From: JAIEOG01 sp964611895
Lineage (GTDB): Bacteria; Bdellovibrionota; FAC87; UBA2466
Length of the DNA stretch: 64,000 bases
NCBI GenBank assembly: GCA_964611895.1
Contig: CAZTDN010000009.1
Span: 28,295-92,294, forward strand
Reading direction: 5' to 3'
Shown here: positions 58,669 through 64,000 of the stretch, piece after piece
Layout: each line of letters begins with the position of its first letter
Numbering within the stretch: position 1 is the first letter of the stretch
Program-made: the position numbers and the translations under genes
The notes under the pieces: model-generated
What the model was told of the DNA's origin: nothing
Databases searched by the model: none
What the model saw: the letters and a program-made list of their open reading frames with translations, nothing else

Positions 58669-59475
58669 GTGGCGAGAATCAACATCGAAGAAGAGTTTTG
58701 GCAGGAAGTAATGCCACTGATCGCGCAGTTTGGGGATCAAGATAAAGCTATTGGAACAGTGATTCGCTTCTGGCGTTTCGCCCAAACCAAACACAAATCG
58801 GGTAAATTTATTAGTGAGCAGGACTTCAAAGCTCAAGGCTTTCCCGAGTCACTTATCCCTATTTTTGCCAAGCGAACTCCAAGCGGAATCCAAGCAAAAG
58901 GCAGCGAAAAGCACTTTTCGTGGTTAAAACAGAAAAAAGATGCTGGTAAGGCAGGTGGCAAGGTTTCGGCGACCCGAAATCGGGACGAGAAGGGCAAATT
59001 ATTGCCAAAAGTGCCCAAGCAAAACCCAAGCAAAACCAAACGACAGCCAAGCACTCACCAAGCCTCTTACTCTTACTCTTCCTCTTACTCTTTCTCTCCC
59101 TCTTTAAACGGCGAACCCGCGCCTTCGGCGCCGCGTGGGAATCCGGTTGTTGGGAAGTACATCGAACAATTCGCAAAGAAGTACAGTGGAGCTAAGCCTA
59201 GCCTCGCTGGGAAAGAGTTGTCTCTGCTGAAGAGCCTGGGAGGGTTGGAAGGGGTGGAAACGGCCTGCCTCATGGTCCAGGTGTATTTCCAAATGCCAGA
59301 CCAATGGTTTCAAACCAAACACTACGACGTTCCAACCCTTTGGGAGAATCGAGGCAAGGTAAAAGCCGCTCTACACACGGGCCGCGCGGATCCAGGAAAG
59401 AAATCAGCGTTGGAAGAACTTCAAGAATTGGGAGTGGTGAACAGTGACGACACCAGTATTTGCAAAACAAATTGA
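58669..59475 (+). CDS. Phage replication-type protein (putative)
   Basis: 268 residues. The N-terminal part (about 1-100) resembles the small helical domain of phage replisome-organiser proteins (INIEEEFWQEVMPLIAQFG, RFWRFAQTKH). A Lys-rich stretch and a Ser/Tyr low-complexity segment (SYSYSSSYSFSPS) follow, then a C-terminal helical domain with YFQMPDQWFQTKHYD. Such Ser/Tyr or acidic linkers are common between the DNA- and helicase-binding parts of phage initiators. GTG 58669 is preferred; an upstream TTG lies in the terminator. The family is not firmly identified. Confidence 0.6.
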   Translation: MARINIEEEFWQEVMPLIAQFGDQDKAIGTVIRFWRFAQTKHKSGKFISEQDFKAQGFPESLIPIFAKRTPSGIQAKGSEKHFSWLKQKKDAGKAGGKVSATRNRDEKGKLLPKVPKQNPSKTKRQPSTHQASYSYSSSYSFSPSLNGEPAPSAPRGNPVVGKYIEQFAKKYSGAKPSLAGKELSLLKSLGGLEGVETACLMVQVYFQMPDQWFQTKHYDVPTLWENRGKVKAALHTGRADPGKKSALEELQELGVVNSDDTSICKTN

Positions 59476-60052
59476 GCGCCTAAGAGGAACCTACGGCGAG
59501 AGGGCATACCCGAAAGAAAGGATGTCTCTTTTCTGGCTGGCGTTCGAACGGGTGACCGACGAGGTTTTTTCGGAGGCCGTCGATGAGTTGATTGCGACAA
59601 ACCGCAGCGCGCCGTTACTTCGCGAAATCGAATCAGCGGTGAGTGAGGCCAAGGTGCGAGATGCGGAAAGACGCAGGCTGAGCGGTGCTGGTTATCTTGA
59701 AACACTTCGAGATGCTCAGGCCAAAGCGCCGAACCAGCAAACCAAAGAGTTTGCCAAGGGATGCGTTGATTTGGTGACCAGACTAACAAGCCGAAAAATA
59801 TCGAAAGAGCACTTTTTGCAAGCATGCGACATGCTGGATTTGGCGGCTCGCGAAATGAATCGTGGCTTTTGCGGTAAATGCGGCGGCGACGGCTACGTGC
59901 GTGCCTTAAACACAAAGCAAAATGAAATCTTGCATTTGTGCGATTGCCCTACCGGCATGCGGCACCCAAATCAAATAGGGCCATATAGCGATGGAAGTGC
60001 CATTGAAATTGGTAGAGCAGTTGGATCGGGAAACCAGAAAATCGATCGTTAA
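59444..60052 (+). CDS. Phage protein with C-terminal zinc-binding motif (putative helicase loader-like)
   Basis: 202 residues starting at GTG inside the previous gene (32-bp overlap). Mostly helical, with ERVTDEVFSEAVDELIATN near the N-terminus, an arrangement common in small phage replication accessory proteins. Near the C-terminus is a DnaJ-like half zinc site: FCGKCGGDGYVRAL, then CDC. Function is inferred only from form and from its place right after the replication-type gene. Confidence 0.6.
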   Translation: MTTPVFAKQIERLRGTYGERAYPKERMSLFWLAFERVTDEVFSEAVDELIATNRSAPLLREIESAVSEAKVRDAERRRLSGAGYLETLRDAQAKAPNQQTKEFAKGCVDLVTRLTSRKISKEHFLQACDMLDLAAREMNRGFCGKCGGDGYVRALNTKQNEILHLCDCPTGMRHPNQIGPYSDGSAIEIGRAVGSGNQKIDR

Positions 60053-60053
60053 T

Positions 60054-60344
60054 ATGAATATGGGGAAGAATATGACAACCAAAGACGGGAAACGCCCCCC
60101 ACTAATTTTGATTGAAGGAGGCAACGCAACTCCTCCGGTTCCCGTCGTAGGCGGCATAAAAAAGGCAATTGGCTTGATAAGAATGTCGATGGAAATGAAC
60201 ACCTTGAATTGTGAATGTGATCTGCCTCACTACGTGGTTGTACGATCGGAAATAGCTCACAAAGACATGGAAATGGCGGTCCAAACACTTGAGTTGGTTC
60301 TATCTGGAATAAATTCAGGAGGCTCACTGAATGCAAAAAAATAG
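60054..60344 (+). CDS. Small element protein, unknown
   Basis: 96 residues if it starts at ATG 60054, directly after the previous stop. ATG 60072 (GGGGAAG just upstream) and ATG 59991 are alternatives. It contains a Gly/Pro-rich stretch (GGNATPPVPVVGG), helical IKKAIGLIRMSMEM, and two close cysteines (CECDLPHY). The end overlaps the next gene by 14 bp. No known family seen. Confidence 0.5.
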   Translation: MNMGKNMTTKDGKRPPLILIEGGNATPPVPVVGGIKKAIGLIRMSMEMNTLNCECDLPHYVVVRSEIAHKDMEMAVQTLELVLSGINSGGSLNAKK

Positions 60345-60933
60345 CAGAATATGCGCATGCGGCTGCGGCAAGCTGTTCGTTGGGAAAGGAGATTTTGCCC
60401 TTGCTTGGCATGATCCGGGCATATTGAAAAAGGTTAGAGACCGCGCATGGAAGTTCATAGTGAAAAGAACGTGTCAGAGGGAAGATCAGGAAGACTTTGT
60501 GGGCTGGGCCGTTGAAGAGTTTATTCGCCGTGGCTACACCAACCAGGATCACCTTTGGGTTGATTACTTACGCAAAAAAAACGGAGACTACAGAACTCTA
60601 ACAGCAGCAAAAAAAGCAATAGCACAGGCCATCCCAATTGAAGATCTAGTAGAAGTGATTCCAGACCAAACAGGCAACCCAAAAGAATTTGCGCACTCCG
60701 AGTCTAAAGAAAACGCCTTGAGGCCCCTGTCAAAGTGGAGTCAGGCAATGGTGGAGGCATGGCTCCTGGGCGTTGCTAGCGATCGAATCCGCCTTCTTTT
60801 CCAAACGGACTACAAGCACGTGAAATGGGCGATTCGCAGGTTTCAAGTTGAATACATAAAATTAACAGCGCAGCAGTCTGTTCAGACGGCAGAAAAGTTG
60901 CAACCACTCCAAATCGAATGGATTAAAATATGA
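60331..60933 (+). CDS. Sigma-factor-like protein with N-terminal cysteine motif
   Basis: 200 residues. It starts with a small zinc-type motif (CACGCGKLF). Residues about 32-90 look like sigma-70 region 2: RAWKFIVKRTCQREDQEDFVGWA matches the helix pattern with conserved DxED, and LWVDYLRKKNGDYRT resembles region 2.4. The C-terminal half (WSQAMVEAWLLG, IRLLFQTDYKHVKWAIRRFQ) could be the region 4 HTH. A phage-encoded transcription switch is plausible, but similarity is at the pattern level only. GGAGG precedes the ATG. Confidence 0.55.
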   Translation: MQKNSRICACGCGKLFVGKGDFALAWHDPGILKKVRDRAWKFIVKRTCQREDQEDFVGWAVEEFIRRGYTNQDHLWVDYLRKKNGDYRTLTAAKKAIAQAIPIEDLVEVIPDQTGNPKEFAHSESKENALRPLSKWSQAMVEAWLLGVASDRIRLLFQTDYKHVKWAIRRFQVEYIKLTAQQSVQTAEKLQPLQIEWIKI

Positions 60934-61835
60934 AGGTATGTGGACGTTGCAAGCTACGCCCCAAGAGAAAGCACCACAATTCGAAATGGTGCGCTATCTG
61001 CTCTCAAGAGCTAAGACATCGCCCTGCCCATAATCTTTCAAGAACAGAACAATCGGAAGTCCGTCGGTTAGCCGGTAAAATGAGTCGTGATGACATTGCT
61101 AAGGAAGTAGGAAGATCTTTATCCAGCATCCGCAGATACTGTCGACAAGCTGGTATAAGCCTCATGTTTGATCGGGATTACCCAGAAGAAGTTAGGCGTG
61201 AAGTCTGCGAATATTATAGTGTTTACGGTAAAGTTAAAACGCGTAAACGCTTTCCCAGTGTTACTGTTCGAAGCATCGTTGAGAGATACCTAAAGAAATA
61301 CGAACTAAATCCACGGCAAATTAGGTGGACTAAAGAGCAGATAGTAGAAGCAGCCAAAATGGCCGGCATTATTTCGCACGCGTCACAAGCGAGATACTTC
61401 AATCGCCCAAGGGCGTTTGAAGGCAGTATTAGGTCTCTTTGGGTGAAAAAATTCGGCAACTCCGGAGGCCATGTGCCGGGACTTAAAGCACAACTCGCAT
61501 ACCAGCTAGTAGAGGGCGGCCGACGCATATATAGGAAAGATAGAACCGGCTCCGCTTTGTTTCTTCCAATCAAACCACTAGAAGTCTCCTTCTGGATGCC
61601 ACGCAAGGGCAGAAGGGTTCGATACCTACCAAGGCGTATATTCTTATGGGTTGATATAGCCGAAAATTTGCGCCCTGATCTACACCCGGAAATAAAACAA
61701 ATTGTTCGCACAATGGCTAAATTTCAGAAATGGCTGCACGGAACGAAAAACGTAAGAGCAGCAATCAAAGATCTAATAAAGCACAGAGAGATCATAAAAA
61801 AAGGAGACGAGAATGGGAAACATGATCACAAATGA
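60930..61835 (+). CDS. HTH protein with N-terminal zinc ribbon
   Basis: 301 residues. The N-terminus has two CxxC pairs (CGRC and CAIC) about 19 residues apart, a likely zinc ribbon. A helix-turn-helix follows (MSRDDIAKEVGRSLSSIRRYCRQAG, in pieces), then a second segment with charged helices (YPEEVRREVCEYYSVYG). The C-terminal half is basic with FLPIKPLEVSFWMPRKGRR. Probably binds DNA in element gene control or replication. It overlaps its upstream neighbour by 4 bp and the next gene by 23 bp. Confidence 0.6.
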   Translation: MKVCGRCKLRPKRKHHNSKWCAICSQELRHRPAHNLSRTEQSEVRRLAGKMSRDDIAKEVGRSLSSIRRYCRQAGISLMFDRDYPEEVRREVCEYYSVYGKVKTRKRFPSVTVRSIVERYLKKYELNPRQIRWTKEQIVEAAKMAGIISHASQARYFNRPRAFEGSIRSLWVKKFGNSGGHVPGLKAQLAYQLVEGGRRIYRKDRTGSALFLPIKPLEVSFWMPRKGRRVRYLPRRIFLWVDIAENLRPDLHPEIKQIVRTMAKFQKWLHGTKNVRAAIKDLIKHREIIKKGDENGKHDHK

Positions 61836-62037
61836 AAAACAAACCGCGATCGAAAAAATAGCAAGCGAAGCATTCAATACGCGCGACGTGGTAAAGAAAC
61901 TGGAGAACATAATGGATCGAGTTACTTCAAAAGAGTGTACAGCAGAAACAGTTAACGCTGCCTGTAATGCGGCCGGTAGGATTACTGACATTTTAAGGGT
62001 TCACTTGGAAGTCATGAAGCTCACAAGAAGAAACTAG
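61813..62037 (+). CDS. Small helical element protein
   Basis: 74 residues, all helical and without aromatic residues apart from one Phe: MGNMITNEKQTAIEKIA, then a charged middle, two cysteines (KECTAET, NAACNAAG) and a basic end (KLTRRN). AAGGAG is 6 nt before the ATG. Unknown family; a small regulator or accessory subunit is possible. Confidence 0.6.
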   Translation: MGNMITNEKQTAIEKIASEAFNTRDVVKKLENIMDRVTSKECTAETVNAACNAAGRITDILRVHLEVMKLTRRN

Positions 62038-62047
62038 AGAGTTACAC

Positions 62048-62212
62048 GTGCGACACGTTTTTAGATGCCAGGTAAAGCTAAAGGCGAGCGAATTCATGAA
62101 TCTGGGCGAGTTTAGTATCTTCATTGTCAGCGCAAGCGATCAAGGGGTGACTATTGGGATAATTAAGAATAGACGCACCGAGCCACAATCGACCACAGTT
62201 GGTGAAAAATGA
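62048..62212 (+). CDS. Small element ORF, 54 residues
   Basis: GTG start, product MRHVFRCQVKLKASEFMNLG... ending in TVGEK. It has a beta-strand-like pattern (FSIFIVSASDQGVTIGII) and no known motif. A weak AGAGAG site is upstream. Its stop overlaps the next ATG as ATGA, which supports translation. It is the first of four cistrons linked in this way. Confidence 0.5.
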   Translation: MRHVFRCQVKLKASEFMNLGEFSIFIVSASDQGVTIGIIKNRRTEPQSTTVGEK

Positions 62213-62292
62213 GAAAACTTGATCTGTCTGACATCGTGTTTGTCGTCGTAGCTATTACTTTTATTGCGATCGCTTTGGGATTGAGGGCCTGA
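62209..62292 (+). CDS. Micro-ORF encoding a 27-residue membrane peptide
   Basis: MRKLDLSDIVFVVVAITF... then IAIALGLRA: a basic start, one 17-20-residue hydrophobic helix and a basic end, so a single-pass membrane peptide. Start overlaps the previous stop by 4 bp and the stop overlaps the next start by 1 bp (TGATG). Translation would rely on coupling. Confidence 0.45.
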   Translation: MRKLDLSDIVFVVVAITFIAIALGLRA

Positions 62293-62345
62293 TGATTGAA
62301 GTATTTGCAATCGCGCTTGCCGTGATTTGGGGACTAAAGCGATGA
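62292..62345 (+). CDS. Micro-ORF encoding a 17-residue hydrophobic peptide
   Basis: MIEVFAIALAVIWGLKR: a short hydrophobic helix with a basic tail. It joins the preceding micro-ORF (TGATG) to the nuclease gene (ATGA). It may be a real peptide or a translational relay; no independent ribosome-binding site other than the GAGGG in the previous ORF. Confidence 0.35.
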   Translation: MIEVFAIALAVIWGLKR

Positions 62346-62761
62346 CCAAGCGACTTACTCGCGATGAATGGATGCTACTAAAGCGAGCAAACAAGTTTGG
62401 CGCTAAACGCACACGGTTAGCTGGAGAGGAAAAATCTTTTCCATCAAAACTTGAGGCCAAAGTTTACGCGTACTGCAAAATGCGCGAGCAGTTGGGTCAA
62501 ATTGAGGGGCTTGTGCGATATGCCAGTGTGTCTTTAAGTGCCGCTGGAATTAAGTACAAACCCGATGCACGGGCCATTTACTCGGATACTAAACAAGAGT
62601 TTTGGATTGAAGCCAAAGGCGCAGTAACTGAGAGGTTTCGAATGATCATCAAACTTTGGAAGGCTTTTGGACCGGGACCTCTAGAAATTTGGAAGGAAAA
62701 CAGACGGGGAATTTATTTGGCCGATACCGTAATTCCTAAGAATGGAACCAACAATGATTGA
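62342..62761 (+). CDS. DUF1064-like PD-(D/E)xK nuclease
   Basis: 139 residues. It has the phage DUF1064 pattern: KFGAKRTRLAGEEKSFPSKLEAKVYAYC in pieces at the N-terminus, an RQV-like strand YASVSLSAAGIKYKPDARAIY, and the nuclease core with Asp in KPDARAIY and ExK in FWIEAKGAVTERF. Members are thought to be junction or single-strand nucleases used in phage replication, sometimes replacing RusA. ATG 62342 overlaps the previous micro-ORF. Confidence 0.75.
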   Translation: MTKRLTRDEWMLLKRANKFGAKRTRLAGEEKSFPSKLEAKVYAYCKMREQLGQIEGLVRYASVSLSAAGIKYKPDARAIYSDTKQEFWIEAKGAVTERFRMIIKLWKAFGPGPLEIWKENRRGIYLADTVIPKNGTNND

Positions 62762-63572
62762 ATCCCTAACCCCAGAACAAGAATCAAAACTCAGTGTCTA
62801 TCGAGATAAGTGGCTTAAGATTGGTTTATCTACAGCGCCTTGCGATAGACAAAAAGCAGAGGCGGCACTTGAGAAAGTATATGCTGCGGCTAATCCTCCA
62901 CTTGAAAAACCAAAGAAAATTATATGGCTTAACTCTCCACTAGAGGGAGCGATTGCTGCGGCGGCCATAGTAAAAGACACCGAGATTGCCGCGGATCAAG
63001 TCGGGGATGAAGTCTGGGCTCAAGTCTGGGAGCAAGTCCGATGGCAAGCCCTTGAGCAAGTCAGGGAGCAAGTACGAGCTCAAGTCTGGGAGCAAGTCAG
63101 GGAGCAAGCCTGGGATCAAGTCGCGCATCAAGTCTGGGAGCGAGTCAGGACTCAAGCCTGGGATCAAGTCGGGCATCAAGTCTGGGAGCGAGTCAGGACT
63201 CAAGCCTGGGATCAAGTCGCGCATCAAGTCGGGGGTCAGGTTTATACAGCGGGATACGGCTCTCACGATGCGGGCTGGCTATCCTTTTTCGACTTTTTTA
63301 AATCTGAATGCCATATAAAAGGGCTTGAAAAATTAGACGGCTTATTCGAGCTATCTCAAAACTGTGGTTGGTGGTGGCCGTTTAATGGATTAGCCATACT
63401 AACCGAACGCCCGATAGAGATTCACATGAAAGACAAAAAGCTTCACCGAGAGGGAGGCCCAGCTATTCTATACAAAGATGGGTTTAGTGTGTACGCACTC
63501 AATGGAGTTCGTGTTTTAAAAGAAATAGCCGAAACACCAGCGAATGACGAGGGATTAAAGGAGAAGAAATGA
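62754..63572 (+). CDS. Repeat protein with about 20 four-residue units (DUF6745-like)
   Basis: 272 residues. The N-terminus (LTPEQESKLSVYRDKWLKIGLST, in pieces, and IIWLNSPLEGA) and C-terminus (SQNCGWWWPFNGLAIL, RPIEIHMKDKKLHREGGPAI) are non-repetitive. Between them lie about 20 units of the type xQVW/xQVR, so Val and Trp/Arg recur every four residues on a probable helical array. The ends remind me of DUF6745-type proteins, a weak memory-based match. ATG 62742 is another start. Function unknown. Confidence 0.65.
   Translation: MIESLTPEQESKLSVYRDKWLKIGLSTAPCDRQKAEAALEKVYAAANPPLEKPKKIIWLNSPLEGAIAAAAIVKDTEIAADQVGDEVWAQVWEQVRWQALEQVREQVRAQVWEQVREQAWDQVAHQVWERVRTQAWDQVGHQVWERVRTQAWDQVAHQVGGQVYTAGYGSHDAGWLSFFDFFKSECHIKGLEKLDGLFELSQNCGWWWPFNGLAILTERPIEIHMKDKKLHREGGPAILYKDGFSVYALNGVRVLKEIAETPANDEGLKEKK
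62994..63242 (+). repeat. 12-bp tandem repeat array inside the gene, with a 48-bp higher-order unit
   Basis: Units of the type GATCAAGTCGGG / GAGCAAGTCAGG run for about 20 copies. The segments 63114-63161 and 63162-63209 are a 48-bp tandem duplication differing at one base, and a third partial copy begins at 63210. Copy number could change by slippage or recombination without breaking the frame. Confidence 0.92.
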
Positions 63573-63616
63573 CTGAAAAAGACACAGGAGAAAAACGTGG
63601 AACAAAAAATAAATGA
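63569..63616 (+). CDS. Possible 15-residue micro-ORF
   Basis: ATG overlaps the repeat-protein stop (ATGA) and has AAGGAGAAG 3 nt upstream. Product is very hydrophilic (MTEKDTGEKRGTKNK). It contains the GGAG site of the next gene, so it may act as a leader or relay. Low certainty. Confidence 0.3.
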   Translation: MTEKDTGEKRGTKNK

Positions 63617-63938
63617 ACTAGAAATCAACGGCGTTATTTACGTGCCAAAGGGGACGCAAATAGAGGAACCGATTCGAGGTGATATCAAGATAGTCATATT
63701 ACAGCGGGGCTGGGTAATGGTTGGCAGGCTTACTAAAGAAGGTAGTGAGTGTGAGCTTTCTTATGCGAGCGTAATCCGATCGTGGGGTACTACAAGGGGC
63801 CTTGGAGAAATTGCTAAGTCTGGCCCAATCCAAGGGAAAACAGTTCTCGATAAATGCCATGGGGTTGTTAACTTTGATTGGTTAACGGTTGTGGCGACCA
63901 TTTCCTGCGAGGAGAACAAGTGGGCAAACGAACTATAA
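63597..63938 (+). CDS. Small element protein, unknown
   Basis: 113 residues from a GTG start with GGAG 6 nt upstream. It shows INGVIYVPKGTQIEEP, a pattern seen in small phage proteins, followed by a beta-rich stretch (KIVILQRGWVMVGRL) and a Trp-rich tail. No catalytic motif recognised. Two cysteines are near the middle and end. Overlaps the next gene by 19 bp. Confidence 0.55.
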   Translation: MEQKINELEINGVIYVPKGTQIEEPIRGDIKIVILQRGWVMVGRLTKEGSECELSYASVIRSWGTTRGLGEIAKSGPIQGKTVLDKCHGVVNFDWLTVVATISCEENKWANEL

Positions 63939-64000
63939 ACTTCGATTCTAATCGTTCAACTTTCGGCTACGGCTACGGCTACGGCTACGGCTACGGCGAC
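63920..64000 (+). CDS. Gly-Tyr repeat protein (partial, runs off the right edge)
   Basis: GTG start with AGGAG 5 nt upstream. The first 27 residues are present: MGKRTINFDSNRSTF followed by GYGYGYGYGYGD. The Gly-Tyr run is encoded by perfect GGCTAC hexamers. The rest is outside the window, so length and class are unknown. Confidence 0.6.
   Translation, partial: MGKRTINFDSNRSTFGYGYGYGYGYGD
63965..64000 (+). repeat. GGCTAC hexamer array, cut by window end
   Basis: Five perfect GGCTAC copies (63965-63994) and one GGCGAC. The array probably continues past the window. It encodes Gly-Tyr dipeptides. Confidence 0.93.

Larger units (their letters stand above)
58416..64000 (+). mobile_element. Left part of a prophage-like integrated element (right end outside window)
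   Basis: From the tRNA-Pro 3' end onward all genes are on the plus strand, short, tightly overlapping and more A/T-rich, and most are unlike the housekeeping genes before. Contents fit a phage early region: replication-type proteins, a sigma-like protein, an HTH protein, a DUF1064-type nuclease, micro-ORFs and repeat proteins. No integrase, capsid or lysis gene is seen. The tRNA 3' end would be attL/attR core by analogy with many integrases; the matching copy would lie outside the window. Confidence 0.7.

Noticed and set aside
62994..63242. Possible CRISPR array
   Set aside because: Units are 12 bp without spacers, they are in frame inside a gene, and no cas genes are near.
62986..63318. Open frame of Lys-Ser-Gly-Ser repeats and a mirrored Pro-Asp-Leu frame on the other strand
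   Set aside because: Both are by-products of the 12-bp repeat, whose period keeps several frames open; neither has a start site with flanking non-repeat domains.

Overview
The window is about 58 kb of ordinary Gram-negative chromosome followed by the first 5.6 kb of an integrated element at a tRNA-Pro gene. Signs of a didermal envelope are type IV pilus assembly genes (pilMNO), heptosyltransferase-like GT9 enzymes, an MlaC-type lipid carrier, lipoproteins, an outer-membrane barrel and a 14-gene nuo operon. Two PilZ proteins, a lone cobalamin-binding mutase subunit, an AstA-like gene and many exported proteins of unknown function would fit a Bdellovibrionota or former deltaproteobacterial lineage. 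That placement is inference only, since there is no rRNA gene in the window.

Layout. 1-2.2 kb: pilM-pilN-pilO on the minus strand, divergent from ssb. 2.4-12.1 kb: hemW, a DUF72 protein, a DnaJ-like co-chaperone, an exported S9-peptidase-like protein without a catalytic serine, an SH3/outer-membrane barrel protein, a TRAM-domain 23S rRNA/tRNA methyltransferase and a flavoprotein. 12.2-24.7 kb: an ArsC/Spx-like protein, a DUF374 acyltransferase, a histidine-kinase/PilZ fusion, a run of two ATP-grasp enzymes (the second Ddl) plus PepP, mlaC, a GT9 enzyme, a CPBP protease, a very small Flp-type pilin candidate, an S41 protease, a membrane PilZ protein, an OmpR-type regulator and a cyclic-nucleotide-binding protein. 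24.6-34.4 kb: a lipoprotein, a large membrane protein broken by a 10-N scaffold gap, gamma carbonic anhydrase, miaB, trmL, and rnc-era-der.

34.6-41.0 kb is a tightly packed plus-strand operon: M20 hydrolase, AstA-like succinyltransferase, an AstD-like protein that has lost all three classical catalytic residues, GT9, mltG and a YciA-type thioesterase. 41.0-44.4 kb (minus) holds a 3-hydroxyacyl-CoA dehydrogenase, an unknown protein, a stand-alone B12-binding domain and a secreted coiled-coil protein. 44.8-58.3 kb is a complete nuoA-N operon for respiratory complex I, with separate nuoC and nuoD, an unusually short nuoG and a histidine-rich insertion in nuoL.

From 58.4 kb, just past tRNA-Pro(TGG), base composition and gene style change. 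Genes become short, overlapping and all on the plus strand: replication-type proteins, a sigma-like protein, an HTH protein, a DUF1064-type nuclease, a chain of micro-ORFs joined by stop/start overlaps, a protein carrying about 20 copies of a 12-bp repeat, and a Gly-Tyr repeat protein cut by the window end. This reads as the early region of a prophage or related element integrated at the tRNA; no integrase or structural gene lies inside the window.

The most unusual items are the degenerate-ALDH/AstA/M20 operon, the kinase-PilZ fusion lacking its N-box Asn, the Flp-like micro-gene, and the micro-ORF chain and repeat proteins of the element.
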